Shown here piece after piece: positions 8,802 through 16,647 of a stretch of DNA of 37,960 nt. The position numbers and the translations under genes are program-made. The stretch's first letter is position 1. Each line of letters begins with the position of its first letter. Origin of the DNA: CAZSSM01 sp964609385 (GTDB taxonomy: Bacteria > Planctomycetota > Planctomycetia > Isosphaerales > Isosphaeraceae); assembly GCA_964609385.1 (NCBI GenBank), contig CAZSSM010000068.1, positions 1 through 37,960 on the forward strand, given 5' to 3'. The notes under the pieces are model-generated. The model was given only the letters and a program-made list of their open reading frames with translations. It was not told where the DNA came from and did no database searches.

Positions 8802-10115
8802 TCAGTGGTCCCTCACGCGGCACCGATTGGCGCGGATGCTTTGGGGGAAGAGGGCCTCCTGGTCGAGGCGATCATCAGGGCCGAAAGGGATCGGCCGCAA
8901 ATCGCCGAGGAGATCCAGTTCGGCCAGGGCGCGGGCCTCGTCGAGCAGCGGTTCGGTGATCCAAAGGTGCTCGACCTGAAGCGTGTTGGGGATGAGAACC
9001 ATCCGGACTTCGGCCGGGTCAACGCGCCAGCAGGTCTGAAGGGCGGTTTGGAGGGCGTCGCGATCGGTCGGCAGGGCAATGGGGATCCGGGTCCGAGCCA
9101 GGAAGTTGGAGGTTTGCGCGTTGAGCCGCATGGGTCGGGGATCGAGCGCATCGAGGAGCCGACGGGTGGTCAGGTCGGCCAACCCGATGCCCAAGGCGTT
9201 GCCGTGGCTCTCGGGTGCCAGGTCGAGCACGGCCAGGCGGGTGATCCGAGGTCGATCGAGGTCGGGCTGGGTTTCGACCCGCTGCCGGCCGATGACGTGG
9301 GGGTCGAGGCCGGTTCCGCTGTAGTTCTTGCCCAACTCGCCGACGATGAGCGTGTCGATCTGGTCGAACGGCAAACGGGGCATCAATCGACGCGCCTGAT
9401 CGAGCAAGACCGGTTCGCGATCGAGGATTTCTTCAGGTTCAATCGCGTATACGGCGGCGGTCTGGTCGGAAGCGTTCTCCAGGATGGCTAACCCGAGCAC
9501 GACTGGTGCGCGTTCGAGCAGCAAGGCCCCGACCTCTGGGATGAGCCGATCGAGGCCCGGCAGGCCGAGCCGATGCACTTGGGCGGCCCCTTCGCGGAGG
9601 CCCAGGCCGATCGAGAGCATTTTGATCAGGCCGCTCTCGAACCGACCGGTGAACGAGGTGTGTGGCTTGATCCGGTTGAGCAGGATCAGACCATCGGCCG
9701 CCAGGGCGCGTCGGCTGAAATGGATCGGTAGGCCGAAGCTGTTGGTGCCCAGGACGGTCGTCTCGAGGTCGATGACGACCGGGCACCCGATGGCCGATTC
9801 GGTCACGCCCAGTGCGGCGAGCAGGTCGCGTTGGCCCTCGGAGGTGCCGCCGCCGTGACTCCCCATGGCCGCGACGACCTCGGGGACGAACCCCATGTCG
9901 CGGAGTTCGGCGACGACTCGAGCGACAAGGGCGTCGAGCCCGGCCAGCCCCCGGCTCCCGACGGCCAGGGCAACCCTTGCGCCAGGCCTCAGTCGCTCCC
10001 GGAGCCGGCTGGACCGTAGCGTCTCGGCGAGCGTAGCGGCCGGGTCATCCAGGGTCGGTTGGCGAAACACCTGGCGGACCGGAACGATTGCGGGAAAACG
10101 GAATTTGGGTGGCAT
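8802..10115 (-). CDS. LarA-like (nickel-pincer lactate racemase domain) protein
   Basis: A 437-residue protein related to the lactate racemase N-terminal domain (DUF2088). It has a nucleotide-type loop in RVALAVGSRG, an AMGSHGGGT block where LarA has its first active-site His, and RIKPHTSFTGRF followed by GLIKML and AQVHRLG. The Lys and the last His are 16 residues apart, as are K184 and H200 of L. plantarum LarA, which attach the pincer cofactor and bind nickel. No larB, larC or larE is in the window, so cofactor supply would be from elsewhere. The substrate may be another 2-hydroxy acid. Upstream spacing to the next gene is large; downstream is the sulfatase after about 150 bp. Confidence 0.8.
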   Translation of the reverse strand: MPPKFRFPAIVPVRQVFRQPTLDDPAATLAETLRSSRLRERLRPGARVALAVGSRGLAGLDALVARVVAELRDMGFVPEVVAAMGSHGGGTSEGQRDLLAALGVTESAIGCPVVIDLETTVLGTNSFGLPIHFSRRALAADGLILLNRIKPHTSFTGRFESGLIKMLSIGLGLREGAAQVHRLGLPGLDRLIPEVGALLLERAPVVLGLAILENASDQTAAVYAIEPEEILDREPVLLDQARRLMPRLPFDQIDTLIVGELGKNYSGTGLDPHVIGRQRVETQPDLDRPRITRLAVLDLAPESHGNALGIGLADLTTRRLLDALDPRPMRLNAQTSNFLARTRIPIALPTDRDALQTALQTCWRVDPAEVRMVLIPNTLQVEHLWITEPLLDEARALAELDLLGDLRPIPFGPDDRLDQEALFPQSIRANRCRVRDH

Positions 10116-10239
10116 CGGTCAACCCGCTCCGGTCGATGATCCCGAGGTGAACGGCCGACCCAATTCACGACGGGTCGGTCTGACCACATCGTCGAAGACA
10201 AGCGTCAGCCCAGCCTATCCGCCGGAACACTCGAATCAT

Positions 10240-10255
10240 GGTTCGAAAACGAACC
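10240..10255 (-). terminator. Short perfect hairpin downstream of the thioredoxin-family gene
   Basis: GGTTCG-AAAA-CGAACC forms a 6-bp stem with a 4-base loop, about 100 bp past the stop of the gene at 10358. There is no clear U-tract on the minus strand, so it may be only a transcript-end stabiliser or chance. Confidence 0.3.
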
Positions 10256-10357
10256 GAGCCCATGAGACCAGGTTGTCATCGTATGGGGCGAGTTAGGCTC
10301 GACGACCGGGATCGGAGCGAAATCCTCTCAGATATCCGACCCCCTCGAAGAGTTGAA

Positions 10358-10936
10358 TCAGCCGAAATAATCGGGCTCTTGGCCGGGCTTCCACTTGATG
10401 TTACAGCCCATGCTTGGGGTCTGCTGATCGGAGACCGGCTGGCCGCTGAGGACCGCATCGAGTGCCTGTCGAAGGTCGGACCCGGTAACCGGCGTGCTAC
10501 TGCCGGGCCGGCTGCCGTCGAGTTGGCCTCGATAGACCAGGCTCTTGGCCTTGTCGAAGACATAGAAGTCGGGCGTGCAGGCGGCCCGATAGACTTTGGC
10601 GACCTGCTGGGTCTCATCATAGAGATAGGGGAACGTGTAGCCCTGCTCCGCCTTCTCCCGCTTCATCTTGTCGGGGGCATCGTCAGGATAGTTGGCGGCA
10701 TCGTTGGAGCTGATCGCGACGACAGCCACACCCTTTTCCTGGTACTCCCGACCCATCTTGGACAACTCAACCCGGACATGTTTTACGTACGGACAATGAT
10801 TGCAGATGAACATAACTAGGAAGGCGGGGGCATTGGCGAACTGGCCGAGATCCACGACCTGCCCGTCGGTGTCGGGCAGCGAGAAGTCGGGGGCGGTGGT
10901 GCCCAGCGAGAGCATCGTCGAGGGAGTCAGCGCCAT
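10358..10936 (-). CDS. Thioredoxin-family (AhpC/TSA-like) redoxin
   Basis: A 192-residue redoxin. APDFSLPDTDG opens the AhpC/TSA fold, and C45 and C48 lie in FICNHCPYVKH, the CxxC-type motif typical of a widespread thioredoxin-family group. YRAACTPDFYVFD carries the cis-Pro loop and a further Cys, and SMGCNIKWKPG near the C-terminus is the conserved tail of this group. There is no signal peptide, so it is cytoplasmic. The role is probably peroxide or disulfide reduction; the electron donor is unknown. The ATG is preceded by GGAAGGTG at about 10 bases. It lies downstream of the sigma factor gene on the same strand, with 112 bp between them. Confidence 0.9.
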   Translation of the reverse strand: MALTPSTMLSLGTTAPDFSLPDTDGQVVDLGQFANAPAFLVMFICNHCPYVKHVRVELSKMGREYQEKGVAVVAISSNDAANYPDDAPDKMKREKAEQGYTFPYLYDETQQVAKVYRAACTPDFYVFDKAKSLVYRGQLDGSRPGSSTPVTGSDLRQALDAVLSGQPVSDQQTPSMGCNIKWKPGQEPDYFG

Positions 10937-11048
10937 CGTTTGTAGACACCTTCCAGGCTGGGATTCGCGTCTAGCCCTTGAACGGTCGGTTGCGGATGGT
11001 CGCGTTCAAAGGGGCTGAGGCGCCCGGGGCAAACAAACAGAAGACCGA

Positions 11049-12032
11049 TCAGACGCCGGGCATGAGCGAGTCGGCCAGGTTGTTCTCGATCGCCATGGCC
11101 CGCAGCTTCTCCAGGGCGCGATCTTGAATCTGGCGGACGCGTTCCTTGGAGACTTCGAGGACCTTGCCAACCTGGCTGAGTGAGAGCCGAGGCTTGCCGC
11201 CGAGACCGAAGCGAAGCTCGAGGACCTGCTGCTCGCGAGGCCGGAGCGCTTCGAGGAGGCGGCCGACGGTCTCATCCATGTCGACTTCGCTGGTCCGGTT
11301 CCCCTCAGGGTCGCTCATGGTCTGTAGCAGATTGAAGCTGCTGTCGGTATCAATGGTCGCGTCGAGCGAAACGGTGGGGCGGGTCGCAGTATGGATCCGT
11401 TGGATCATTTCGGTCGAGGGCTGCGAGCCAGAGGGGGCTTCCGCCTGCGGGGTAGCGGGCTGGACCTGATCGATCTCTTCCTGATTGCGAGCCAGTTGTC
11501 GAAGGTGGCGCGGACTGAGTCGAACCGGGTAGGCCCCGGCGGCGACGGCGCGTTGCATGGCCTGACGGATCCACCACGTCGCGTAGGTGGCCAGCTTGGT
11601 CTGGTGGGTCAGATCGAAGCGATCGATCGCCTCGAGCAGCCCACAGAACCCTTCTTGGAGCAGGTCGGAATAACTGACGCCACGGTCACGGAACCGCTTG
11701 GCGACGTGGGCGACCAAACGCATGTTGGCCAGGGCCAACTTGCCACGAAGTTCTTCATAACGTCGGTAGACAGCACCCAGGCGGGCTTCCTCGGGACCGT
11801 CATTGTTCTTGGCATAATACTCGGCGATGTAATGAGCCAAGGCCTGGGGATCATCCCCGCCCTCAGGCACTTCCACGCCAGGGATGGCCGTCAGGGCCTC
11901 GGCGAGTTTGCGTTTGCACTCGGCCAGTTCACGGAGCAACTGGCGTTCCTGCTCGGCCCCAAGCACCTTGGTGTCGGCACTAGAAAGATTGGCAAACCCG
12001 TCAAACTCGATAACGCTAGTTGCGGTACGCAT
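11049..12032 (-). CDS. Sigma-70 family RNA polymerase sigma factor (RpoD/SigA-like)
   Basis: 327 residues. Region 1.2-like sequence (AEQERQLLREL) is followed by region 2 with LALANMRLVAHVAKRF, SYSDLLQEGFCGLLEAIDRF and KLATYATWWIRQAMQRA, the core-binding and -10-recognition segment. A reduced and divergent region 3 contains a Pro/Ala/Gln-rich stretch (around residues 195-215). Region 4 has LRPREQQVLELRFGL and an HTH (LSLSQVGKVLEVSKERVRQIQ). It is an alternative sigma factor of the primary-like type rather than ECF. The gene starts 5 bases after the stop of the CarH-like regulator, and its ribosome-binding site (AAGGGA) lies inside that gene's last codons, so the two should be co-transcribed and translationally coupled. 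Confidence 0.93.
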   Translation of the reverse strand: MRTATSVIEFDGFANLSSADTKVLGAEQERQLLRELAECKRKLAEALTAIPGVEVPEGGDDPQALAHYIAEYYAKNNDGPEEARLGAVYRRYEELRGKLALANMRLVAHVAKRFRDRGVSYSDLLQEGFCGLLEAIDRFDLTHQTKLATYATWWIRQAMQRAVAAGAYPVRLSPRHLRQLARNQEEIDQVQPATPQAEAPSGSQPSTEMIQRIHTATRPTVSLDATIDTDSSFNLLQTMSDPEGNRTSEVDMDETVGRLLEALRPREQQVLELRFGLGGKPRLSLSQVGKVLEVSKERVRQIQDRALEKLRAMAIENNLADSLMPGV

Positions 12033-12037
12033 GGCGA

Positions 12038-13027
12038 TTACATCCCTTCGCGATCGGGCGTGGGGCCAAGCTGGTTCATTCCATCGGAGCTGGGCAACCG
12101 CGACGCCTGCCGAGCCGCTCCCTCAGGGAACAAGCCGGAGGCGAAGGCTTCAATGTGGCTAGCACGAGATCCGAAGACGGCGCCGGGCAACGCATCTTGC
12201 AGCGTGATGTCGAGCGCCTGTCCGCCGAGAACGACGGTCGTACCTACCTCAGAAGCATCCTGGTGAAACGTTAGATATTCACGGACGAAACGGTCGCGGT
12301 CAGTCAGATGGTTCACGGACAGCCAGACCAGACGGGGTCGGTACTCCCGCACGGCGCGTGCCAGAGACCTCAGCGGCAGGTTCGGGCCGAGGTTGACGAC
12401 ATCCCAACCGAGCTCTCGGAGCACCAACTCGATCGCGAGGCCGGGGAGGGAGTAGAGGTCCCCCTCCGGCGTCGCTCCCAACGCTACCGGAGCTTGGTCC
12501 AGATTGCCATCACGAAGTTGCTTTTTGGTCACGTTCTGGATCAAGTTACTCAAAACTTGACTGATCTGATGGGACGCCCGGTGCTCATGGAAGACGTCGA
12601 GTTGACCGAACTGCCATTGGTCGCCGATTCGCTCCATGACCGGCCGAATGAGGTGGTCGACCGTGGCCACTGAGCCGAAAGCTTCCAAGGACTGAAACAG
12701 AAACGTCTGAGCTTCCGGGAGTTGATCGCCGACGAGCAGGCGATGTAACTCGTTGACCGCAAAACGGTCGAGGTGACGGGGCAACCGAGAGGCCGGTGCG
12801 GGCTGTTTAGTCAAGGACTCTTCCAGGCGAGCCAGTTCGTCGGTCCAGAGTCCACGTTGCTGGGCATACTCCAAGACCGCCGAGGCGGGGATCCGCCGCT
12901 GGTTGCCGGGCGTCCGCGAGGCCTGGATTAGGCCATCATCCACGTAGCGCTTCACGCTCGAATGGCTCACCTTGAGCAACCGGGCAACGTCGCTGACGCG
13001 GAGCAATGTCGTGGAACTCTCCTGCAC
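12038..13027 (-). CDS. MerR-type HTH regulator with CarH/LitR-like cobalamin-domain fold
   Basis: 329 residues. Residues 8-55 are a MerR/excisionase HTH (RVSDVARLLKVSHSSVKRYV, then TPGNQRRI). Residues about 85-170 are the helical B12-binding cap with W138 and E148-H149, the W-x9-EH signature of CarH photoreceptors. Residues about 180-310 have the Rossmann-like cobalamin domain with late motifs LSVN and VVLGGQALD. Where CarH has E-x-H-x-x-G this protein reads D190-L-Y192-S-L-P195, so the lower-ligand His is Tyr, and the residue after Trp138 is Gln, not the His that CarH uses after photolysis. Cobalamin binding is therefore doubtful. The start is a GTG with AGGGG about 8 bases upstream. It is followed by the coupled sigma factor gene, as a regulator of its own operon would be. 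Confidence 0.9.
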   Translation of the reverse strand: MQESSTTLLRVSDVARLLKVSHSSVKRYVDDGLIQASRTPGNQRRIPASAVLEYAQQRGLWTDELARLEESLTKQPAPASRLPRHLDRFAVNELHRLLVGDQLPEAQTFLFQSLEAFGSVATVDHLIRPVMERIGDQWQFGQLDVFHEHRASHQISQVLSNLIQNVTKKQLRDGNLDQAPVALGATPEGDLYSLPGLAIELVLRELGWDVVNLGPNLPLRSLARAVREYRPRLVWLSVNHLTDRDRFVREYLTFHQDASEVGTTVVLGGQALDITLQDALPGAVFGSRASHIEAFASGLFPEGAARQASRLPSSDGMNQLGPTPDREGM

Positions 13028-13049
13028 GAGTTGTCCCCTGGTCGGTGGA

Positions 13050-13067
13050 CGGTTTGAACGGTTTCAA
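13050..13067 (-). repeat. Box 1: tandem 9-mer, candidate operator
   Basis: Minus-strand TTGAAACCG followed directly by TTCAAACCG. It overlaps the predicted -10 element and transcription start of the regulator/sigma operon and matches box 2 at 17 of 18 positions. A binding site for the adjacent MerR-type protein is inferred, not shown. Confidence 0.6.
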
Positions 13068-13094
13068 TCTACTTTCAGCTCGGCTCCGATACAA
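13066..13094 (-). promoter_or_regulatory. Predicted sigma-70 promoter of the regulator/sigma operon
   Basis: On the minus strand TTGTAT (13089-13094) and TAGATT (13066-13071) are separated by exactly 17 bases. The predicted start lies near 13059, about 30 bases before the GTG at 13027. The -10 end overlaps box 1 by two bases. Confidence 0.5.
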
Positions 13095-13168
13095 GCACAT
13101 TCTCGGAAAAAGTGCCACAAGACTGGAGAAAATCGCGTCCGTGGCGTTTTCGAGATCCGAAGATTGGT

Positions 13169-13186
13169 CGGTTTGATCGGTTTCAA
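13169..13186 (-). repeat. Box 2: tandem 9-mer, near-identical to box 1
   Basis: Minus-strand TTGAAACCG plus ATCAAACCG, differing from box 1 at one position and lying 119 bp upstream of it. A degenerate third unit (ACCAATCTT) follows. Confidence 0.6.
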
Positions 13187-13210
13187 ATTCGCCTGAATTT
13201 TGAGTTTGGG

Positions 13211-13228
13211 CGGTTCGGTCGGTTTGGT
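13211..13228 (-). repeat. Box 3: weaker tandem 9-mer
   Basis: Minus-strand ACCAAACCG plus ACCGAACCG, 42 bp (about four helical turns) from box 2. The shared core is AAACCG or GAACCG. Confidence 0.45.
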
Positions 13229-13281
13229 GACCCCCGAAGTCGTGAGGCCAAGGATACGGATCGATCGCTTTGACGGACGCA

Positions 13282-13311
13282 TTGGCGACCGGGTCAATGG
13301 GGCGTTACAAT
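13282..13311 (+). promoter_or_regulatory. Possible pyrE promoter
   Basis: TTGGCG at 13282-13287 and TACAAT at 13306-13311 are 18 bases apart. The start would leave a leader of about 145 bases before the chosen pyrE start. I see no obvious attenuator in the leader. Confidence 0.35.
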
Positions 13312-13461
13312 AAGTGAGGGTGCTTCAAATCGACGCGCGAGTCGATGCTCGAAGCGCAGACGATCACTCGGGACAGATCGCGGATCACCGAGCGGATCGC
13401 AATCAGATCGGGTCGGGGCGGTTCCTCAAATCCGACCCTGAGCGAAGAGGAGTCATGTGGC

Positions 13462-14043
13462 GTGGTGCAGCCGACTTATGACCGCAACGCGTTGATCGAG
13501 TTGCTCCGCGCCGAGGCGCTGAAGGTCGGGGAGTTCACGCTCTCCAGTGGGCGTCGATCGCATTATTATGTGGACGGGCGTCGGGTCACGCTCTCGTCAC
13601 GCGGGGCGCATTTGATCGGGGCGGGAGTCCTGGAGCGACTCGCAGGATGGCCCGAGGTGGAGGCCGTTGGCGGACTGACACTTGGGGCCGATCCGGTGGT
13701 GGCCTCGACCTTGACGCTGGCCGGCTTGACTGCATCCCGGGACCTGTCCGGGTTCCTGGTCCGCAAGCAAGCCAAGGAGCACGGGACCGGGCGACGGGTC
13801 GAGGGGCCGGTCCGACCTGGTCAAGTCGTCGCGGTGCTTGACGACGTGGCGACGACTGGAGGTTCATCGCTGGAGGCCGTGGAGCAGGTCGAAGCTCTTA
13901 GCGCGCGGGTGGCGGTGGTGATCGTGGTCCTGGACCGCCTGGAGGGCGCCGCTCAAGCATTCGAACAACGCAAGCTCCCGTTCGAAAGCCTGTTAACGAT
14001 CCGCGACCTCGGCGTCGAGCCCCTCCCGCCTCTAGACGCCTGA
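13462..14043 (+). CDS. pyrE: Orotate phosphoribosyltransferase
   Basis: PyrE joins orotate to PRPP to make orotidine 5'-phosphate in pyrimidine synthesis. The sequence has FTLSSGRRSHYYVDGRRVTL (the orotate/PRPP-binding start), GGLTLGADPV, LVRKQAKEHGTGRRVEG (the mobile catalytic loop with Lys and His) and the PRPP signature VVAVLDDVATTGGSSLEAV. The frame opens at 13345, but the first 39 residues are not family-like. The GTG at 13462, with GAAGAGGAG 9 bases upstream, gives 193 residues, the usual length, and homology starts at YDRNALIELL. It stands alone. Confidence 0.93.
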   Translation: MVQPTYDRNALIELLRAEALKVGEFTLSSGRRSHYYVDGRRVTLSSRGAHLIGAGVLERLAGWPEVEAVGGLTLGADPVVASTLTLAGLTASRDLSGFLVRKQAKEHGTGRRVEGPVRPGQVVAVLDDVATTGGSSLEAVEQVEALSARVAVVIVVLDRLEGAAQAFEQRKLPFESLLTIRDLGVEPLPPLDA

Positions 14044-14257
14044 ACGATTTGTTTTTATGTGTAGCCTTCGATGAGGTCTCGGCCGCGGTCCTATGAGAAC
14101 GCCTCGCCCCCGTGGAAGACCGATCGGCCGGTTCCGTGGAGCCCGGCCAGAACGTTTCAGGATTGGGCGAGCGTCGAGCACATCATGATAAGCGTGGAGA
14201 ACCGAGATGATGAAACATAGCTCTGACCGCTCGGTTCGGTCCGGACGGTCGTGTCGA

Positions 14258-16492
14258 TCAAGCCGGAGTGACGGTGGGCCGAGTCGGATCGGTTGACCCC
14301 GATGGGTCTTCGGACCGCTGGCGTTCCCGTCGTCGACGCTCGTAGAGCGTGATCATGGTCAGGAGTGCTAGGCCTTCGGCCGAGAGGTGTTCGATCGTGA
14401 TCCCCATCGATTCATAGGAACTCTGGTCGCCGTCATTGACGTTGCTGTCGGGGACCACACCGGAGTCAGCGATCCTCTGATCGAGGTCAATCTCCCCCAT
14501 GAGGCTTCGGAGGCCGTCGACCAGGATCGCATCGCTCTGAGCGCGGATCCAGTCGAGGAACTCGCTGGGCTCGGCCAGTTCGACCGGTTCAGGCTCGATC
14601 GTTGCGTCGGTCGGTTGTTGGGACACTCCGACTGGCTCGGCTGCGTCGTCGGTCTGACCGGCCGAGGTCGAGGGCGTGGTTTGTTCGTTCGGCTCATCGC
14701 CCAGGAGGTCGCTCCACTGGGCTAAGAGGACCTCGGGCGCCGGTGGTGGGACGACCGGTTCGGGGGAATTCCCCGATTTGGAGGTCAGGTCTTCGAGCAG
14801 GCGATCCGCCGGCGCCAGGTTCTGACGGATCGAATTGGTTTGGTAGGCCACCGGCATTGTCTGGACGGGCCGGCCACCGGTTGAGGCGATGACGCTCTGC
14901 AAGGGATGCCCGCTCAGTTCGGGGCGACCGACCGGATCGACGTTGAGTCGGAGCCCGACGATCTCGTTGGAGGCCGACAAGGGCAGGTCGCGGGCGAACA
15001 GCGTGGCGCTCAGGAACGCGTCGCCGGAGGTTCCATGGTCGGGGTCAAGGTTGCTCGACGTCGGCCCGGACGGTCCGGCATCGACGGTCGTCGGCCCGGT
15101 ATCGATGGTCGTCGGCGCGATCAGGCGAAGGTCCAAGCCCGGCCCAGCGCCGACCCCTTCGAAGACGCCGACCTCCCAGTTGAACGCATTGCTATGGGGT
15201 GAGGAGAGGGTCCATTCGACCTCGCTAGGTTGATCGGTTTCGGCGATCAGTGTGATGGTGTATTCGCCGGGTCTGAGTCGGAATGCCTCAGGGGTGAGGT
15301 CGCCGGGTTGGACGGTCAGCGTCGCCTGGGACGACTGATTACTGCCCTCGATCACGAACGTCGTCTCGGTCGTCACCGAATCGATCGCCAAGCGATATGG
15401 CCCGTCGACTGGAGCCACGAAGCGATAGACCTCGGATCGGCCGGCGTCCACGTCGGTTCGTACCGAGATGGTGTCCCAATCGGGATGCGGACGGAAGGTC
15501 CCCAGGTGTCGATCGAGACCCTTCAGGACGGGGGCGGTTTCCTCGACCTCGAAGCCGCAGACGGTGCCGTCGTCCGAACCCTTGACGACGACGCTACGCC
15601 CGTCCAGGCCGCGCAAGGCGGAGTCTTCGGCGATCCGGACCGTGTAGTTGCCCGCCGGCAAGACGTCTCGGAGAAGGAACCGGAAGATCTGCTCGGCTTC
15701 CACATACTCGGTGGCCACGAGGTCCCAGGCCCGACCCTGGTCGTCAACGACGTGGACTTGATCGGCCAGCATGCCCGTCAACGCCTGGGGTGACAGGTCG
15801 GGATCGAGGTTGAGGGGGCGATCGAATTGGAGTTGGAGCCCGGTTGGCGACGCCGAGGTCGGATCGCGGTGTTCGACCTCCCAAGCGACCAGCGTGGTCG
15901 ACGTGGCCGGCTCGGCCACCATCAGGAGCTGAAACGTTTCGGACAAACCGGATGGCGTGGAGGCGAATGCCAACGCGAATCGGTCCGACGCGGCCACCTC
16001 CACGTAGTAGTCGCCCGGTTCCAGCCCCAGAAATAGGTAGGGATCCTTCGGGCTGCCGAGACGTCCCTTGTCCGCCTCATCAATCAACTGTCCCCGGGCA
16101 TCATAGACTTTGAGCAGAGCATCGAGTTCGGTGTTGCCGAGGACCTGGGCCTGGACTTCCAAGCCGACTTGCCAGAGCGACTGCGAAGCGTCGAGCTGGA
16201 TCCGGAACAGGTTGAGCGACTGCGACGGGTCGTCGAGGTCGACATGGCCGAAGACGGTGCGGACGGCCGAGTCCAGCGGAGCCCCGAGATCCCTCGCCTG
16301 TTCGAAGCGGATCTCGTCGGCCTGGCCCGGATCGATCTGTCCGCCGACGTCGAGGGCGCTTGAGTTCGACCCGGACGAGACGTCCAGGGTCAGGGGTGCC
16401 AGGTCCGAGCCCGTCGAGGCGCTGAGGACCAGACGGGTCTCCAGGCACTCCAGCCGAGGGTTCGAACGGTTCGGGACGGCTGCGCGACTCAT
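14258..16492 (-). CDS. LEPR-XLL-like surface protein with PPC-like and Ig-like domains
   Basis: 744 residues. It opens with a short basic stretch and LECLETRLVLSA (about residues 14-25), a variant of the LEPR-XLL motif found at the N-termini of large planctomycete surface proteins. Residues about 90-185 resemble a PPC (pre-peptidase C-terminal) beta domain with LDALLKVYDARGQLI and LEPGDYYVEV. Residues about 215-300 resemble a bacterial Ig-like domain (LQFDRPLNLDP, PAGNYTVRI). A second PPC-like stretch follows (GPYRLAID, RPGEYTITL). The rest is low-complexity Pro/Thr/Glu sequence ending in a basic tail. ATG 16492 has AAGGAC about 8 bases upstream. It is probably exported, with a structural or binding role, next to the matrixin-like gene. 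The precise function is unknown. Confidence 0.8.
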   Translation of the reverse strand: MSRAAVPNRSNPRLECLETRLVLSASTGSDLAPLTLDVSSGSNSSALDVGGQIDPGQADEIRFEQARDLGAPLDSAVRTVFGHVDLDDPSQSLNLFRIQLDASQSLWQVGLEVQAQVLGNTELDALLKVYDARGQLIDEADKGRLGSPKDPYLFLGLEPGDYYVEVAASDRFALAFASTPSGLSETFQLLMVAEPATSTTLVAWEVEHRDPTSASPTGLQLQFDRPLNLDPDLSPQALTGMLADQVHVVDDQGRAWDLVATEYVEAEQIFRFLLRDVLPAGNYTVRIAEDSALRGLDGRSVVVKGSDDGTVCGFEVEETAPVLKGLDRHLGTFRPHPDWDTISVRTDVDAGRSEVYRFVAPVDGPYRLAIDSVTTETTFVIEGSNQSSQATLTVQPGDLTPEAFRLRPGEYTITLIAETDQPSEVEWTLSSPHSNAFNWEVGVFEGVGAGPGLDLRLIAPTTIDTGPTTVDAGPSGPTSSNLDPDHGTSGDAFLSATLFARDLPLSASNEIVGLRLNVDPVGRPELSGHPLQSVIASTGGRPVQTMPVAYQTNSIRQNLAPADRLLEDLTSKSGNSPEPVVPPPAPEVLLAQWSDLLGDEPNEQTTPSTSAGQTDDAAEPVGVSQQPTDATIEPEPVELAEPSEFLDWIRAQSDAILVDGLRSLMGEIDLDQRIADSGVVPDSNVNDGDQSSYESMGITIEHLSAEGLALLTMITLYERRRRERQRSEDPSGSTDPTRPTVTPA

Positions 16493-16647
16493 GGAAGCTG
16501 TCCTTCGACGTTAAGGAGATCCGGGTTCGCGACATCGGGCGACCCCTGGCGGGCCGGGGTCTCCGGATCGCCAATGCTCGCGGTCGTGACCTACCAGGCC
16601 ACAGACCCGTTCGGGCCCCTCCGACGCGGAGCGAGCCCGGATCAAGA

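Larger units (their letters stand above)
13028..13461. other. 434-bp divergent intergenic region with tandem-repeat boxes
   Basis: It separates the regulator/sigma operon from pyrE. It holds the predicted operon promoter, three tandem 9-mer boxes and a possible pyrE promoter. The stretch 13081-13205 is visibly AT-richer than the surrounding genes, as expected of a regulatory region. No open frame in it is convincing. Confidence 0.7.

Noticed and set aside
8653..8823. N-terminal extension of the sulfatase to 8823
   Set aside because: It would bury the signal peptide behind 57 Pro/Arg-rich residues and overlap the LarA-like gene's end.
11391..12266. 291-codon plus-strand open frame opposite the sigma factor and regulator genes
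   Set aside because: It crosses two well-supported genes on the other strand and has no motif.
13345..13461. N-terminal extension of pyrE to ATG 13345
   Set aside because: The extra 39 residues are not family-like, while GTG 13462 has a strong ribosome-binding site and gives the normal length.
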